Source: Neptuniibacter caesariensis (GTDB lineage Bacteria > Pseudomonadota > Gammaproteobacteria > Pseudomonadales > Balneatricaceae). From it: a stretch of DNA of 64,000 nt. Location: the NCBI RefSeq assembly GCF_000153345.1, contig NZ_CH724125.1:1593982-1657981 (forward strand). Direction: 5' to 3'. Under the pieces are notes generated by a model. That model had not been told where the DNA came from. It saw only the letters and a list, made by a program, of their open reading frames with translations, and ran no database searches. Every line of letters begins with the position of its first letter. The stretch's first letter is position 1. This document shows positions 38,973 to 49,061 of the stretch, piece after piece. A program made the position numbers and the translations under genes.

Positions 38973-39395
38973 TTATTCAGCAGCAGCTTCTTCAGAAGCT
39001 TCAGCAGCAGGAGCCGCTTCTTCAGCTGGTTTTTCAGCAGGCTTTTCTTCACGACGTGGCTTACGCTCTTCGCGAGATTCAGCAGCTTTAATTGGAGAGA
39101 TCTCAGTGATCGCTTCTTTACGACGGATAACCATGTTACGCAGAACAGCATCGTTGTAACGGAACAGGTTTTCCAGTTCGTCCAGAGTTTCCTGACCACA
39201 TTCGATGTTCATCAGGACATAGTGTGCTTTGTGAGCATTGTTGATTGGGTAAGCCAACTGACGACGACCCCAGTCTTCCAAACGGTGGATTGTGCCTTCA
39301 GCACTCTCGATTAGAGAAGTGTAACGCTCAACCATCGCAGAAACCTGCTCACTCTGGTTCGGGTGAACCAGAAATACGATTTCATAATGACGCAT
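38973..39395 (-). CDS. rpsF: 30S ribosomal protein S6
   Basis: A 140-residue S6. The start at 39395 ([18 protein letters not shown]) follows AAAGGAGC. The longer frame to 39449 has no homologous N-terminus. The core ends near residue 100 and is followed by a Glu/Pro/Ala-rich tail of about 40 residues. In E. coli the S6 tail is extended with glutamates by RimK, so an acidic tail here is not surprising, though it is long. First gene of the operon. Confidence 0.96.
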   Translation of the reverse strand: MRHYEIVFLVHPNQSEQVSAMVERYTSLIESAEGTIHRLEDWGRRQLAYPINNAHKAHYVLMNIECGQETLDELENLFRYNDAVLRNMVIRRKEAITEISPIKAAESREERKPRREEKPAEKPAEEAAPAAEASEEAAAE

Positions 39396-39421
39396 TTTAG
39401 CTCCTTTCGGGTTAATAGCCC

Positions 39422-39443
39422 CCTGACCACACCATGTGGCAGG
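39422..39443 (-). promoter_or_regulatory. Leader hairpin upstream of rpsF
   Basis: A stem of CCTG-CCACA with TGTGG-CAGG (one bulged base) and a three-base loop lies in the leader, 27 bases before the rpsF ATG. Many bacteria carry an S6:S18-binding autoregulatory hairpin at this place. Whether this hairpin is that element is not shown. Confidence 0.4.
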
Positions 39444-39482
39444 CAGCAAGGAGATTGGAAATAGTTCTCCAAAGGACGCGTA

Positions 39483-39511
39483 ATTCTACGCACCTAAGAG
39501 AGGTGTTGCAA
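39483..39511 (-). promoter_or_regulatory. Sigma-70 promoter of the rpsF operon
   Basis: On the minus strand TTGCAA and TAGAAT have a 17-base spacer, about 90 bases upstream of the rpsF start. The spacer contains a short CACCT/AGGTG dyad. Confidence 0.7.
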
Positions 39512-39544
39512 GTTTTGCGCGAAATATAGACAGCCGAAGAATAG

Positions 39545-41188
39545 CTACTTCAGAATACGCATTGATACATAAGCGCCAAGCTTTTCCCCCGCACTGTCAA
39601 TCAGGGGCTGCCCATGAACAGCTACACGCTTGCGCTCACCCAGGGCAGAAGCCACTTCCACTTCAAGATGAGAGATTACCTCTCCCTCCAGTGCCCTAAA
39701 GATTGGCCATTCAAATTGCTTTAGTTCGCGCCCGGACTCAGGCTCAAACAACTTAAACGGCGCATCATCAAAGCGTTCAAGATGTGCATCTTCTGGCAGG
39801 CCGCGCAGCTTATTAACAACGCGATTTGAATAGACAAAGCGACCTTCATTATCACAAACCACCACACCGCTTTCGATATTTGATAATACCGCCTGCATAA
39901 TCGTTGCCTGATGCGTTAGCTGTTTTTTCAGCTTCTCACTTTTCTTTTGATTTTCCTGAAGAAAAGTCACCATGCTTGCAAAAGCCTCTGTGGTCTCGTC
40001 GATATCGTGAAAAATACTCCCCCGCGTATCGATATTCACTTCCATCACGCCCGCTTTCACCGACTGAATGCTTTTCTGAATACCATGGATGGGACGCGAC
40101 AAAGAACGAGCAAACACTAAACCGATAATGACACTAATGAGAGTAATGAGCCCCGCAAGAACCAGATTCAGCTTACGGTTCTCTTTGATTTCGGTCAGGA
40201 AATCGTCTTCAGGTACATAAATACCTAGCAACCACGGCCAGTTATCCGAAAAAGGGGTAAAAACCGCATGATACTGCTTACCCTCATACGAGAAATTAGT
40301 ATTCACCGCAGTATTTAACACATACCAGCCGGGCTGTTTCCCTAAAGAAGCAACCGCTGTCTGCGTTGACTCACTCGCTAACTCATTAATTTTAAGCAAG
40401 CGCCTTTGCCCTGTATTCAGATCATCCGCATAACTGCCTTGCAGATTCCTGTGTGCTATCACATCGCCATTATTGTTTAGGATTAGCGCTGAAGCATGCT
40501 CACTTAACTCAAGGTAACCCAGAAAATCCGACAAAGCGGACAGGTCAATATCTACGCCGACAACACCAACCAATTCACCCGCTTTGGAAAAAACAGGACT
40601 AGCCACAGTAATCCCTGGCGTTTTTGAGGTGAAAAACAGATAAGGATCGGTCCAGATTTGCTTTCTTTCATTGGTTGCCTTCATGAACCAGGGACGCATC
40701 CGCGGATCGTAAAGGTCATCGGGATCAAAAGCGCTATCAACTAGTTCATGTTCTTTACTGTACCAGCGGTTGTACACTGTCCTTTCTTCAGGACTGTTGA
40801 GTATTCTCTTGACCTGAAAATCGCTAACCTCAGCACTGCGGCGAACAAAATAAAAGTCCCCTTCTAAATTGCCATAGTAAATACCAGCAATGTGCGGATA
40901 AAGAATCAGCTGATCAAAGAAATACTGCTCCATCTCCTCAGGTTTTTCTTCACTGACCACCTCATTACGAGCCAGGCTTCGAGTCAGGCTTACTGCTGAT
41001 TTAGCGGGTGAGAGGAACTCTTCTGAACGATGGATAACTTCACGGGACAGGTTGCGCATCAGCTGTTGGGCATGCCCAATCAACACCTGCTCAGTACTCA
41101 GGTAAGAGGAAGCCATGATGACACAGACGGTCACCACCTGTAGTGCAACAATACCTAACGCCAGTGTTTTTGATATTGATAAACGCAT
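39545..41188 (-). CDS. dCache-HAMP-PAS membrane sensor without an output domain
   Basis: A 547-residue inner-membrane protein. Membrane segments at about 8-28 and 335-357 flank a large periplasmic dCache domain (RPWFMKATNERKQIWTDPYLFFTSKTPGITVASPVF, GVVGVDIDLSAL). A HAMP-like segment follows (ARSLSRPIHGIQKSIQSVKAG), then a coiled coil and a C-terminal PAS domain from about 430 (MQAVLSNIESGVVVCDNEGRFVYSN). It stops after the PAS with no GGDEF, EAL, kinase or methyl-accepting part. Cache domains usually bind amino or organic acids. It may be a truncated signalling protein or act through a partner. Confidence 0.82.
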   Translation of the reverse strand: MRLSISKTLALGIVALQVVTVCVIMASSYLSTEQVLIGHAQQLMRNLSREVIHRSEEFLSPAKSAVSLTRSLARNEVVSEEKPEEMEQYFFDQLILYPHIAGIYYGNLEGDFYFVRRSAEVSDFQVKRILNSPEERTVYNRWYSKEHELVDSAFDPDDLYDPRMRPWFMKATNERKQIWTDPYLFFTSKTPGITVASPVFSKAGELVGVVGVDIDLSALSDFLGYLELSEHASALILNNNGDVIAHRNLQGSYADDLNTGQRRLLKINELASESTQTAVASLGKQPGWYVLNTAVNTNFSYEGKQYHAVFTPFSDNWPWLLGIYVPEDDFLTEIKENRKLNLVLAGLITLISVIIGLVFARSLSRPIHGIQKSIQSVKAGVMEVNIDTRGSIFHDIDETTEAFASMVTFLQENQKKSEKLKKQLTHQATIMQAVLSNIESGVVVCDNEGRFVYSNRVVNKLRGLPEDAHLERFDDAPFKLFEPESGRELKQFEWPIFRALEGEVISHLEVEVASALGERKRVAVHGQPLIDSAGEKLGAYVSMRILK

Positions 41189-41316
41189 ACTTGCCTCTGC
41201 CGTTTTTCTGCATCTTTCTTATGCGACTGCCCCTGACTCCCAAAAAACCATATAAAACAATAAGTAGTCAGAATTTAATCGCCTACTATAGACCAATTTC
41301 CGGGCAATACCAGCAT

Positions 41317-41344
41317 AAAAAAAAGCTGCCTTTGGCAGCTTTTC
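41317..41344 (-). terminator. Terminator of the trp-OsmC operon
   Basis: AAAAGCTGCC pairs with GGCAGCTTTT around TTT. On the minus strand a long T run follows. Confidence 0.85.
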
Positions 41345-41365
41345 TCAAGTTCGATGATAAGGTCT

Positions 41366-41779
41366 TTATTCAACTTCCACTATTTCGTAGCTATGTGTAA
41401 TCTCTACACCGCCACGCTCAAGCATCAAGGATGCTGAACAATACTGCTCAGCAGAGAGTTTAACGGCCCTCCCAACCTTTTTCTCATTGAGCCCGCGACC
41501 ACTCACGACAAACTTGATATGGATCTTAGTGAATACCGCAGGTACTTCATCCGCGCGCTCAGATTCAATTTCAGCAACGCAATCAACAACATCCTGACGG
41601 GTTTTCTTCAAAATACCCACCACGTCATAGCTAGTACAGCCACCCAAACCAAGCAGCATTAACTCCATTGGTCGAGGACCTTGCTTCAGCTCACCATCGA
41701 TCATTAAATCAAAGCCGGATCCGGTTGTGGCCTGAAAGCGCACATCCCCATCCCATTTAACTTTTGCACTCATACTCAT
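41366..41779 (-). CDS. OsmC-like protein
   Basis: A 137-residue OsmC/Ohr-superfamily protein of the YhfA-like type. MELMLLGLGGCTSYDVVGILKK has the first redox cysteine, and the second is in AEQYCSASLMLERG. These two cysteines reduce peroxides in family members. It follows trpC by 12 bases and is followed by a terminator, so it is the last gene of the trpEGDC unit. The same neighbourhood occurs in pseudomonads. Confidence 0.85.
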   Translation of the reverse strand: MSMSAKVKWDGDVRFQATTGSGFDLMIDGELKQGPRPMELMLLGLGGCTSYDVVGILKKTRQDVVDCVAEIESERADEVPAVFTKIHIKFVVSGRGLNEKKVGRAVKLSAEQYCSASLMLERGGVEITHSYEIVEVE

Positions 41780-41791
41780 AGCGCTACAGCC

Positions 41792-42601
41792 TTATTCAAA
41801 AAGTTCTTTTAGTTTCTGACCCGGGTTTTCTGCGCGCATAAATGCTTCGCCAACAAGGAAACTGTGAACATTATGCTCACGCATTGCCTTCACATCTGCC
41901 TGCGAATGAATGCCGCTTTCCGTCACAACAATGCGATCATCCGGAATCATCCCCAAAAGGTCATAGGTATTGTTCAGGGTCACTTCGAAGGTATGCAGAT
42001 TACGATTATTAATACCGACTAAACGATTATTAAGCGGCAATGCTCGCTCTAACTCATCTGCACCATGCACTTCAATCAATACATCCATCCCTAACTCAAC
42101 CGCCAAACCATTCAGATCAGCCATTTGCTGGTCTTCCAGGGCGGAGACAATGAGAAGAATACAGTCCGCGCCAATCGCCCGAGCCTCATAAACCTGGTAT
42201 GGATCAACAATAAAATCTTTACGAATAACAGGTAGGGAGCATGCAGCTCTTGCCTGCATAAGAAACTCTTCACTTCCCTGAAAATAATCCCGATCGGTCA
42301 ACACCGACAAACAGCTGGCGCCGCCAAGCTCATAGGAAGCGGCTATTTCGGAAGGCACAAACGGCTCACGTAACAACCCTTTAGACGGGCTCGCTTTTTT
42401 TGCCTCAGCAATGACTGCAGAACGACCTTCATCGATAGCCTTCGCCATATTGGCTACAAAACCACGAGGATCAAAATCCGTACCTTGCTGATCAGCAATT
42501 TTTGCTTTCAGATCGGCAATTGAAACATTCGGTTGACGCTCTGCAACTTCTTCAGCTTTACGCGCCAGAATTTTTTTCAAAATTGTTGGTGTATCTGACA
42601 T
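41792..42601 (-). CDS. trpC: Indole-3-glycerol phosphate synthase
   Basis: A 269-residue TIM-barrel enzyme of tryptophan synthesis. Marks are [26 protein letters not shown] (catalytic lysine), [54 protein letters not shown] and [10 protein letters not shown]. It is monofunctional, not fused to TrpF. It starts three bases after trpD. Confidence 0.96.
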   Translation of the reverse strand: MSDTPTILKKILARKAEEVAERQPNVSIADLKAKIADQQGTDFDPRGFVANMAKAIDEGRSAVIAEAKKASPSKGLLREPFVPSEIAASYELGGASCLSVLTDRDYFQGSEEFLMQARAACSLPVIRKDFIVDPYQVYEARAIGADCILLIVSALEDQQMADLNGLAVELGMDVLIEVHGADELERALPLNNRLVGINNRNLHTFEVTLNNTYDLLGMIPDDRIVVTESGIHSQADVKAMREHNVHSFLVGEAFMRAENPGQKLKELFE

Positions 42602-42604
42602 GTC

Positions 42605-43627
42605 TTAACCCTTAAACGCCTGACTGAATTCAGCAAGCTCTTTAACCTTGTTTGCAGCAGCGCCACTTAAAATCGTTTCTTTTGCCAATGCAACACCTTC
42701 ACGTAAGGTCGAAGTCGCATCAGCTGCGTAAAGCGCCGCGCCCGCATTAAGCGCAATCATATCGACCGCTTTAGCATTTTTACCGGCAAACGCCGCCTGA
42801 ATCAGCGCCAGACTTTCATCCGAACTATGAACCTGCAACCCTTCCAACGATTGTTTTGAAAGCCCCGCATCTTCAGCTGTCAGGGTATATTCTGCTACCT
42901 CACCCTCTTTAAGTTCAGCGACAAAAGTATCACCCGCCAAGCTAATTTCATCCAGCCCTTCAGCAGCATGAACAACCAATGCATGCACGGCTCCCAGTGC
43001 TTTCAACGCCTCAGCCATCGGTTTGCATAATTTGCTATCAAATACACCCAGAAGATAATGCTTTGCACCGGCTGGATTAGTTAGCGGGCCCAAGATATTG
43101 AACAAGGTACGAAGCGCCATCTCTTTACGAGGCCCAATCGCATACTTCATCGCACTATGATGCTGCGGAGCAAACATAAAGCCTAGTCCCACCTTCTCGA
43201 TGCAGGCCCCAACCTGCTCAGGCGTCAACGACAGGTTAATGCCAGCCGTTTCCAGAAGATCAGCTGAACCAGAACTGGATGAAACCGAGCGATTGCCATG
43301 TTTAGCCACGTGACCACCCGCCGCCGCCACTACAAATGAGCACGCACTGGACACATTAAAAAGGTTCGCACCATCACCGCCCGTACCTACAATATCCACA
43401 GCATTAGCGACATCAATATCAACAGGTGTCGCCAGCGCTCGCATCGCGTCCGCAGCACCCGTAATCTCATCAACCGTTTCACCTTTCATACGTAAAGCGA
43501 TCAACAAACCACCTATCTGCGCATCCGTGGCATTGCCTGTCATGATTTGCTCCATCACGGCACGCATATCATCTTGAGAAAGATCTTGCTTATCTACTAC
43601 TAAAGCCAGCGCCTGTTTGATATCCAT
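42605..43627 (-). CDS. trpD: Anthranilate phosphoribosyltransferase
   Basis: A 340-residue enzyme that joins anthranilate to [32 protein letters not shown] holds the PRPP-binding glycine loop, and [18 protein letters not shown] and [23 protein letters not shown] are family motifs. It lies 16 bases after trpG on the same strand. Confidence 0.96.
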   Translation of the reverse strand: MDIKQALALVVDKQDLSQDDMRAVMEQIMTGNATDAQIGGLLIALRMKGETVDEITGAADAMRALATPVDIDVANAVDIVGTGGDGANLFNVSSACSFVVAAAGGHVAKHGNRSVSSSSGSADLLETAGINLSLTPEQVGACIEKVGLGFMFAPQHHSAMKYAIGPRKEMALRTLFNILGPLTNPAGAKHYLLGVFDSKLCKPMAEALKALGAVHALVVHAAEGLDEISLAGDTFVAELKEGEVAEYTLTAEDAGLSKQSLEGLQVHSSDESLALIQAAFAGKNAKAVDMIALNAGAALYAADATSTLREGVALAKETILSGAAANKVKELAEFSQAFKG

Positions 43628-43643
43628 CTGCTGATCCTTGTAC

Positions 43644-44228
43644 TTATTTGCTTCGTTTTAAAAAGTTAGCCAGCAGGTCATGCCCCTGCTCTGTCAAAAT
43701 TGACTCTGGATGAAACTGCACACCTTCGATATCCAGCTCTTTATGCCGAACACCCATAATTTCATCGATAGAGCCGTCTTCATTCTGAGTCCATGAGGTA
43801 ATCTCCAGGCAATCTGGAATCGTTGCCTGATCAATAACCAAAGAATGATATCGAGTCACTTCAACCGGGTTATTAAGTGCCGTGAACACACCATCATCAT
43901 GGTGGTATACCGGAGAGGTTTTACCATGCATAACCTGCTTAGCACGGACAATATCCCCACCAAACGCCTGCCCGATACTCTGATGTCCTAAACAGATACC
44001 CAGAATCGGCAGCTTACCTGCAAAATGCTTAATCGCAGCAACTGATACGCCTGCTTCATTAGGCGTACATGGACCTGGCGAGATCACCAGATGGTCAGGG
44101 TTAAGCGCTTCGATCTCTTCAATCGTGATCTCATCGTTACGGTATACATGCACATCTGCTCCCAGCTCACCTAAGTACTGCACTACGTTGTAGGTAAAGG
44201 AGTCATAATTGTCGATCATTACTAACAT
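43644..44228 (-). CDS. trpG: Anthranilate synthase glutaminase component
   Basis: A 194-residue class I amidotransferase that feeds ammonia to TrpE. Motifs are [28 protein letters not shown], the nucleophile cysteine in [15 protein letters not shown], and the HPE pair in [10 protein letters not shown]. It may also serve para-aminobenzoate synthesis, as these subunits are often shared. It follows trpE by 58 bases. Confidence 0.95.
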   Translation of the reverse strand: MLVMIDNYDSFTYNVVQYLGELGADVHVYRNDEITIEEIEALNPDHLVISPGPCTPNEAGVSVAAIKHFAGKLPILGICLGHQSIGQAFGGDIVRAKQVMHGKTSPVYHHDDGVFTALNNPVEVTRYHSLVIDQATIPDCLEITSWTQNEDGSIDEIMGVRHKELDIEGVQFHPESILTEQGHDLLANFLKRSK

Positions 44229-44286
44229 TGTTCTTTCCTTTAGCTGGGATTAATTACAATCATTTTGATGCCTTCTGAACTCTTGA

Positions 44287-45771
44287 TCACAGATTATCCA
44301 GCCCTTTTTCAACCATTGCGACCGCACTAAACACAGCACGTCCTTTATTCATGGTTTCTTTCCACTCCAAACGCGGCACAGAATCCGCTACAACACCCGC
44401 ACCCGCCTGGATATGCAGCACATCATCTTTAATGACCGCTGTGCGGATCGCAATCGCTGTATCCATGTTCCCATTCCAGGATAGATAACCCACTGCACCA
44501 CCATAGACGCCGCGTTTTACCGGTTCCATCTCATCAATGATTTCCATGGCACGCACTTTAGGTGCACCGCTTAATGTTCCCGCAGGTAACGTCGCACGCA
44601 GAACATCCATTGCTGAAACATCAGGTTTTAGCCTGCCGTTCACATTAGATACGATATGCATCACATGCGAATAGCGCTCTATTACCATCTTATCCGTTAG
44701 CTCTACACCACCGACTTCAGCGACACGACCCACATCATTCCGACCCAGATCAATCAACATAAGATGCTCAGCGATCTCTTTAGGATCAGCCAGCAGCTCT
44801 TTCTCCATTGCCAAATCTTCTTCAGGTGTAAGACCGCGCTTTCGGGTACCCGCAATTGGACGAACACTTACCTGACCATCTTCTACCCGCGCTAAAATCT
44901 CTGGTGAAGAGCCTACCACATGAAAATCTTCAAGATTTAACACATACATATAAGGTGATGGGTTAAGACAACGAAGTGCCCGGTAGAGATCCAACGGTTT
45001 GCGGTTAAATGGAATCGACATCCGCTGGGATATCACGCACTGCATGATATCACCGTCGAGAACATACTCTTTGATCTTATCAACAGAGCCCATAAATGCC
45101 TGTTCACCAAAGCTTGATTTAAACTCCGCTTCAGCCACCTCTCGCTGTTGAGAGGCCGGGGTTTCATCATAAGGGGTCGCCACCCTTAATTTTTCAACCA
45201 ATTGATCCAGGCGACGTTGCGCCTTTTCATAGGCACTATCTTCAGCAGGGTCTGCATGAGCGATCAGGATCAACTTCCCTGCCAGATTGTCGAAAACCAC
45301 CACTTCATCCGACACCATCAGCAGGATATCAGGTGTACCCAGCGTATCCTCTGGACAGCTGTCTTTCAGGCGCTTTTCTACATAGCGAACACAGTCATAG
45401 CCAAAATAACCTACCAGCCCTCCGTTAAAACGAGGCATACCTTCTAACTGAGGGACCCGATAGCGCTGCTGAAACGTTTCCACAAAATCCAGAGGATCTT
45501 CCATTTGGAAGTTTTCCAGCTCTTCACCGTTATCGGTGACAGTGACGGTCTCACCATGAACTTTCAGAATCGTCCGGCAAGGCAAACCGATAATGGAGTA
45601 CCGCCCCCATTTTTCGCCGCCCTCAACAGATTCCAAAAGATAACTATAAGGCTGATTCGCGAGTTTTTTATAGGTGGATAAAGGTGTATCTAAATCCGCT
45701 AACACCTCACGGGTTACGGGGATTCGATTGTAATCTTGCGCTGCAAGTTCAGCAAAAAGTTCAGGTGTCAT
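44287..45771 (-). CDS. trpE: Anthranilate synthase component I
   Basis: A 494-residue chorismate-using enzyme that makes anthranilate. The C-terminal motifs [31 protein letters not shown] and [30 protein letters not shown] and [10 protein letters not shown] are complete. The N-terminal feedback-binding segment includes [19 protein letters not shown] at 45783 is in frame, but the ATG at 45771 follows GAGAG and gives [20 protein letters not shown], which fits the pseudomonad N-terminus. Upstream lies a long gene-free stretch. Confidence 0.96.
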   Translation of the reverse strand: MTPELFAELAAQDYNRIPVTREVLADLDTPLSTYKKLANQPYSYLLESVEGGEKWGRYSIIGLPCRTILKVHGETVTVTDNGEELENFQMEDPLDFVETFQQRYRVPQLEGMPRFNGGLVGYFGYDCVRYVEKRLKDSCPEDTLGTPDILLMVSDEVVVFDNLAGKLILIAHADPAEDSAYEKAQRRLDQLVEKLRVATPYDETPASQQREVAEAEFKSSFGEQAFMGSVDKIKEYVLDGDIMQCVISQRMSIPFNRKPLDLYRALRCLNPSPYMYVLNLEDFHVVGSSPEILARVEDGQVSVRPIAGTRKRGLTPEEDLAMEKELLADPKEIAEHLMLIDLGRNDVGRVAEVGGVELTDKMVIERYSHVMHIVSNVNGRLKPDVSAMDVLRATLPAGTLSGAPKVRAMEIIDEMEPVKRGVYGGAVGYLSWNGNMDTAIAIRTAVIKDDVLHIQAGAGVVADSVPRLEWKETMNKGRAVFSAVAMVEKGLDNL

Positions 45772-46266
45772 GTTGTCTCTCACAAAGCCGGTAAATAATG
45801 GACGTCAGGCGCTCTGAGCAGACACAACTTAGGAAGTTAAAATAAGCAGTAGCAATTTTCTACTTAAGACAAGGCAGAAGTTAACCAGAAATCAAATCTC
45901 TAGTTCCAACCTGCCTGAATATGTGTCTGCCAGGGGTTGAATCAGACACGCCATCGCCATCGTTCACCGACAAACGGGAAACGATCTATTGCTGCATCTT
46001 TTAGTAGACTCGCTGTAGCAAATGGCATCACGGCAGAACAGTTATTAAATAATTGATAGCCAAACCATATAGCAGCGGCCAATTCGAATCAACCACTGGC
46101 ATAGATTAATCAGACCTTTTGATATGCTTTCCCAGACAAACTTCCCCCAACCATTACTAACAGCTAAAGCTTCTTTATCTATCAAGTAACATCAAATAGG
46201 GGATAAACGAAAAGCAAGGGATGAGGCATCAGCGCCTGATATCAGGTCATTTGCGGAAATAAGCGC

Positions 46267-46291
46267 AAAAAAAACCCCGACGAAGCGGGGT
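46267..46291 (-). terminator. Rho-independent terminator in the gph-trpE gap
   Basis: On the minus strand ACCCCG pairs with CGGGGT around a CTTCGT loop, followed by eight T. It lies about 180 bases after the gph stop and about 500 before trpE. It may end gph transcripts or a small RNA. Confidence 0.8.
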
Positions 46292-46410
46292 ATACAAGTG
46301 CTGTGATAAGAACCTGCTATGTCTCAATTAGTTAAGCCACGCAGTACAAGTCATAAAATGGGGATGACCTGTGAGCTGCTTACTAAGATAGACGAAGAGG
46401 ACTTATAAGA

Positions 46411-46444
46411 AAAATCGATTTTAATTAACCATAAAATCGATTTT
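46411..46444. repeat. Two copies of a 12-base palindrome AAAATCGATTTT
   Basis: Copies at 46411-46422 and 46433-46444 are identical and 22 bases apart, about two helical turns. Together they can fold into one AT-rich hairpin with a T run on the minus strand just after gph, or serve as paired protein sites. Confidence 0.7.
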
Positions 46445-46472
46445 TTCGAGGAATAGAAAAGCCAAAAGCTTT

Positions 46473-47150
46473 TCAGATCATCTGATCCAGCGTTTCAACA
46501 ATCAGATCAGGCTGGCTTTCCGATATAGGGGAACCATGGTTATAGCCATAAGGCACACAAACAACCGGGCAACCCGCAGCACGAGCGGCTCGGACATCAC
46601 TAACTGAATCCCCAACCATCAAAGTTACGTCAGGCTCCACGCCACATGCGACCATGGCTTCCTGCAAAGGACGGGGATGAGGCTTTTTCTCAGGAAAGCT
46701 ATCACCACCAAACACAACTCCAAAATAGCTATCGAGCTGCAACCCTTCCAGCATGGATCGGGTAAACCGCATAGGTTTATTCGTAACCAACCCCAACCTT
46801 ACGCCGGAGACGGCAAGCGACTCGAGACACTCACGCACTCCTGGGTACAGCTCACTTTGATCAGCCGTAGCCTGCGCATAAAAATCCAGGAAAAGATTAT
46901 ACGCGCGCCGATACTGATCATCCTCTTCGCCAGAGGGGTAAAGATCATCTGCCAGAGCGCGCTTAACCAGCATCGCTGCGCCGTTGCCGACCCACGTCCT
47001 CACTTTTTCCAGACCCGCCACTGGCCGGTCGAGGGCACAGAGCATTTTATCCACAGCCTGCGCCAGATCTGGAACGCTATCCACCAGCGTCCCATCAAGA
47101 TCAAACAAGACCAGCTGCGGCATATCGCCGGAAAAAAGCTCACGCATCAT
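46473..47150 (-). CDS. gph: Phosphoglycolate phosphatase, HAD family
   Basis: A 225-residue HAD hydrolase. Motif I is VLFDLDGTLVDS with D17 and D19, motif II is LGLVTNKP, and the later motifs are KKPHPRPL and MVGDSVSDVRAARAAG. It removes phosphoglycolate formed during DNA repair and metabolism. The ATG overlaps the rpe stop (TAATG), and rpe-gph is a conserved pair upstream of trpE in pseudomonads. Confidence 0.92.
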   Translation of the reverse strand: MMRELFSGDMPQLVLFDLDGTLVDSVPDLAQAVDKMLCALDRPVAGLEKVRTWVGNGAAMLVKRALADDLYPSGEEDDQYRRAYNLFLDFYAQATADQSELYPGVRECLESLAVSGVRLGLVTNKPMRFTRSMLEGLQLDSYFGVVFGGDSFPEKKPHPRPLQEAMVACGVEPDVTLMVGDSVSDVRAARAAGCPVVCVPYGYNHGSPISESQPDLIVETLDQMI

Positions 47151-47824
47151 TACAGATCAGCCATAGCCAATTGCTCACGCATTTGCGCGATCGTATCGGC
47201 ATAATCATCTGTGTTAAAGATTGCGGACCCAGCAACAAAGGTATCAGCGCCGGCTTCGGCAATTTCCTTAATATTGCCTACACCTACACCGCCATCAATT
47301 TCCAGGCGGATATCATAGCCACTTTCATCGATAATTTTGCGCGCCTGGCGCAGCTTATCCAAAGTTCCTGGAATAAATTTCTGACCGCCAAAACCTGGAT
47401 TAACAGACATCAACAACACCATATCTACCTTATCCAGCACATACTCCAGATGACTCAGAGGCGTAGCAGGGTTGAATACCAGACCGGACTTACATCCACC
47501 ATCACGAATCATTTGTAAAGAACGGTCAATATGCTCAGAACCTTCTGGATGGAAAGTAATGTAACTGGCACCGGCCTCGATGAAATCCCCAATCAGGCGA
47601 TCAACAGGCTTGACCATCAGGTGCACATCAATCGGCGCTTGAATGCCATGCTTGCGTAAAGCACTACATACCATAGGCCCAATCGTCAGGTTTGGCACAT
47701 AGTGGTTATCCATAACATCAAAGTGAACAATGTCTGCTCCTGCAGACAGAACATTTTCAACCTCTTCTCCCAGACGGGCGAAATCAGCTGAAAGTATTGA
47801 AGGCGCAATTTTAAAATCTGGCAT
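47150..47824 (-). CDS. rpe: Ribulose-phosphate 3-epimerase
   Basis: A 224-residue TIM-barrel epimerase of the pentose phosphate pathway. Marks are [37 protein letters not shown] (metal site), [28 protein letters not shown] and [11 protein letters not shown]. Full length. Translationally coupled to gph. Confidence 0.97.
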   Translation of the reverse strand: MPDFKIAPSILSADFARLGEEVENVLSAGADIVHFDVMDNHYVPNLTIGPMVCSALRKHGIQAPIDVHLMVKPVDRLIGDFIEAGASYITFHPEGSEHIDRSLQMIRDGGCKSGLVFNPATPLSHLEYVLDKVDMVLLMSVNPGFGGQKFIPGTLDKLRQARKIIDESGYDIRLEIDGGVGVGNIKEIAEAGADTFVAGSAIFNTDDYADTIAQMREQLAMADL

Positions 47825-47915
47825 CTTGTCTTTGTCCGGAGTTTTTTTAATGTGCAGCTATTTTAACGGAGCCGGCGTCTTGCTGTCAGCCTGCATCTTA
47901 CCCATAATCGCTTAT

Positions 47916-49061
47916 ATGAATATTCGCACCCTTTGCCTTCTGATCGCATACCTCTTTCTCACTTCACCGGTTTACGCCGAAGAAGCACAGAACGAAACGG
48001 TTCAGCCCGCTTCAAGCGGCGCCGCTCCCTCTATGAGCGAAAAACCCAGAACTGAACCAAACCCCAACATAGCTCGCATTAGCGACCTGCTAAAGATCCA
48101 GGATCCGATTACTGAGGTTTTGCACCTTGATACCGGCAAAGACGATGAAAAACTCCTCGCCTTCTACCGCAGCGAAGGCAGCGGGATTAAGCAAGGCGGC
48201 ATCATTCTGTTTCCAGATACTGAAACTCATACCGATTGGCCCGATGGCTTAAGCGAATTACGAAAAGGTTTATCCGATTTCGGCTGGTATACACTCTCAA
48301 TATACCTACCCTCCGAAAAACGCCCCGAGATTCCGGAAAGAACACTACCGGTTCTGTCCTCCATAAAGCCCCAAGCACCCCCTAGTGAAGCTGAAAGCGC
48401 TGAAGCTGGAGAAGGTGCTGAAGAACCGCAGACAGAAAACACTGCCACTGAAGCGCCCGCCTCGACTGAAAAAACCGAAACTCAGTCATCAAATAATTCA
48501 GATACTTCCTCTGAGCAAACGAATGATGAAACTAAGGCTGATGAGAAGTATGAGGAACAGATCTACCGTTTAGGAACAACCGCATCCAACCACCTTACTT
48601 CAGAGGCAGGGGTTGACCGGCTTATTATACTCGGCGTAGGAACAGGCGCTGTCTGGGCTGCCAAATATGTAGAAAAATTTCAGGCCGAGCAGGATCTTAG
48701 ATTAGTCATGATTGATGCTCGCCAGCCGATCAGCACAGATGCCCCAGACCTGCTTGAGATACTACCTAATCTGGCGGTGACGATAATCGACCTCCATCAC
48801 AGCCCCCAATTCAACAGCCGCGACGCTGCTGCCCAGGAGTTTCCCGGGCAGCGCCTACGATTGGCCCGGCATAAACGGATGAACGCCTATCATCAGAGCA
48901 GGCTCCCCGCACAACCTGTCAATTGGAAAAGCAGTAATACCCGCTTGCTCAAACACACTCGCGGATTAATCAATACCTACATCATTAAAGCCGAACAAGA
49001 ACAACGTAATATTAAGCTTAACAATGATGAACAAGCCGACAGCGAGAAAGCTCCAGGTTAG
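47916..49061 (+). CDS. Exported DUF3530 alpha/beta-hydrolase-like protein
   Basis: A 381-residue protein with a signal peptide (NIRTLCLLIAYLFLTSPVYA). A proline/serine/glutamate-rich, low-complexity stretch at about 150-205 interrupts the fold. The segment LIILGVGTGAVWAAKYVE resembles the nucleophile elbow but has Gly-Thr-Gly rather than Ser, so catalysis is doubtful. The overall pattern fits DUF3530. The open frame extends back to 47730 across the rpe promoter. The ATG at 47916 is chosen because it begins a signal peptide. Its end overlaps djlA convergently by four bases. Confidence 0.75.
   Translation: MNIRTLCLLIAYLFLTSPVYAEEAQNETVQPASSGAAPSMSEKPRTEPNPNIARISDLLKIQDPITEVLHLDTGKDDEKLLAFYRSEGSGIKQGGIILFPDTETHTDWPDGLSELRKGLSDFGWYTLSIYLPSEKRPEIPERTLPVLSSIKPQAPPSEAESAEAGEGAEEPQTENTATEAPASTEKTETQSSNNSDTSSEQTNDETKADEKYEEQIYRLGTTASNHLTSEAGVDRLIILGVGTGAVWAAKYVEKFQAEQDLRLVMIDARQPISTDAPDLLEILPNLAVTIIDLHHSPQFNSRDAAAQEFPGQRLRLARHKRMNAYHQSRLPAQPVNWKSSNTRLLKHTRGLINTYIIKAEQEQRNIKLNNDEQADSEKAPG

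Larger units (their letters stand above)
45784..46472. other. About 690-base gene-free stretch between gph and trpE
   Basis: No complete gene is seen. It holds, on the minus strand, a strong terminator (46267-46291), a repeated AT-rich palindrome (46411-46444), a 12-base palindrome CCTGATATCAGG (46235-46246), a GTGTCTG/CAGACAC hairpin (45923-45949) and a 48-codon stop-free remnant (45942-46088). The trpE promoter must lie within it but is not obvious. Confidence 0.6.

Noticed and set aside
46267..46365. A trp attenuator with leader peptide
   Set aside because: A short frame at 46328-46354 has a single Trp codon, no clear alternative pairing with the terminator is seen, and trpE starts about 500 bases further on.
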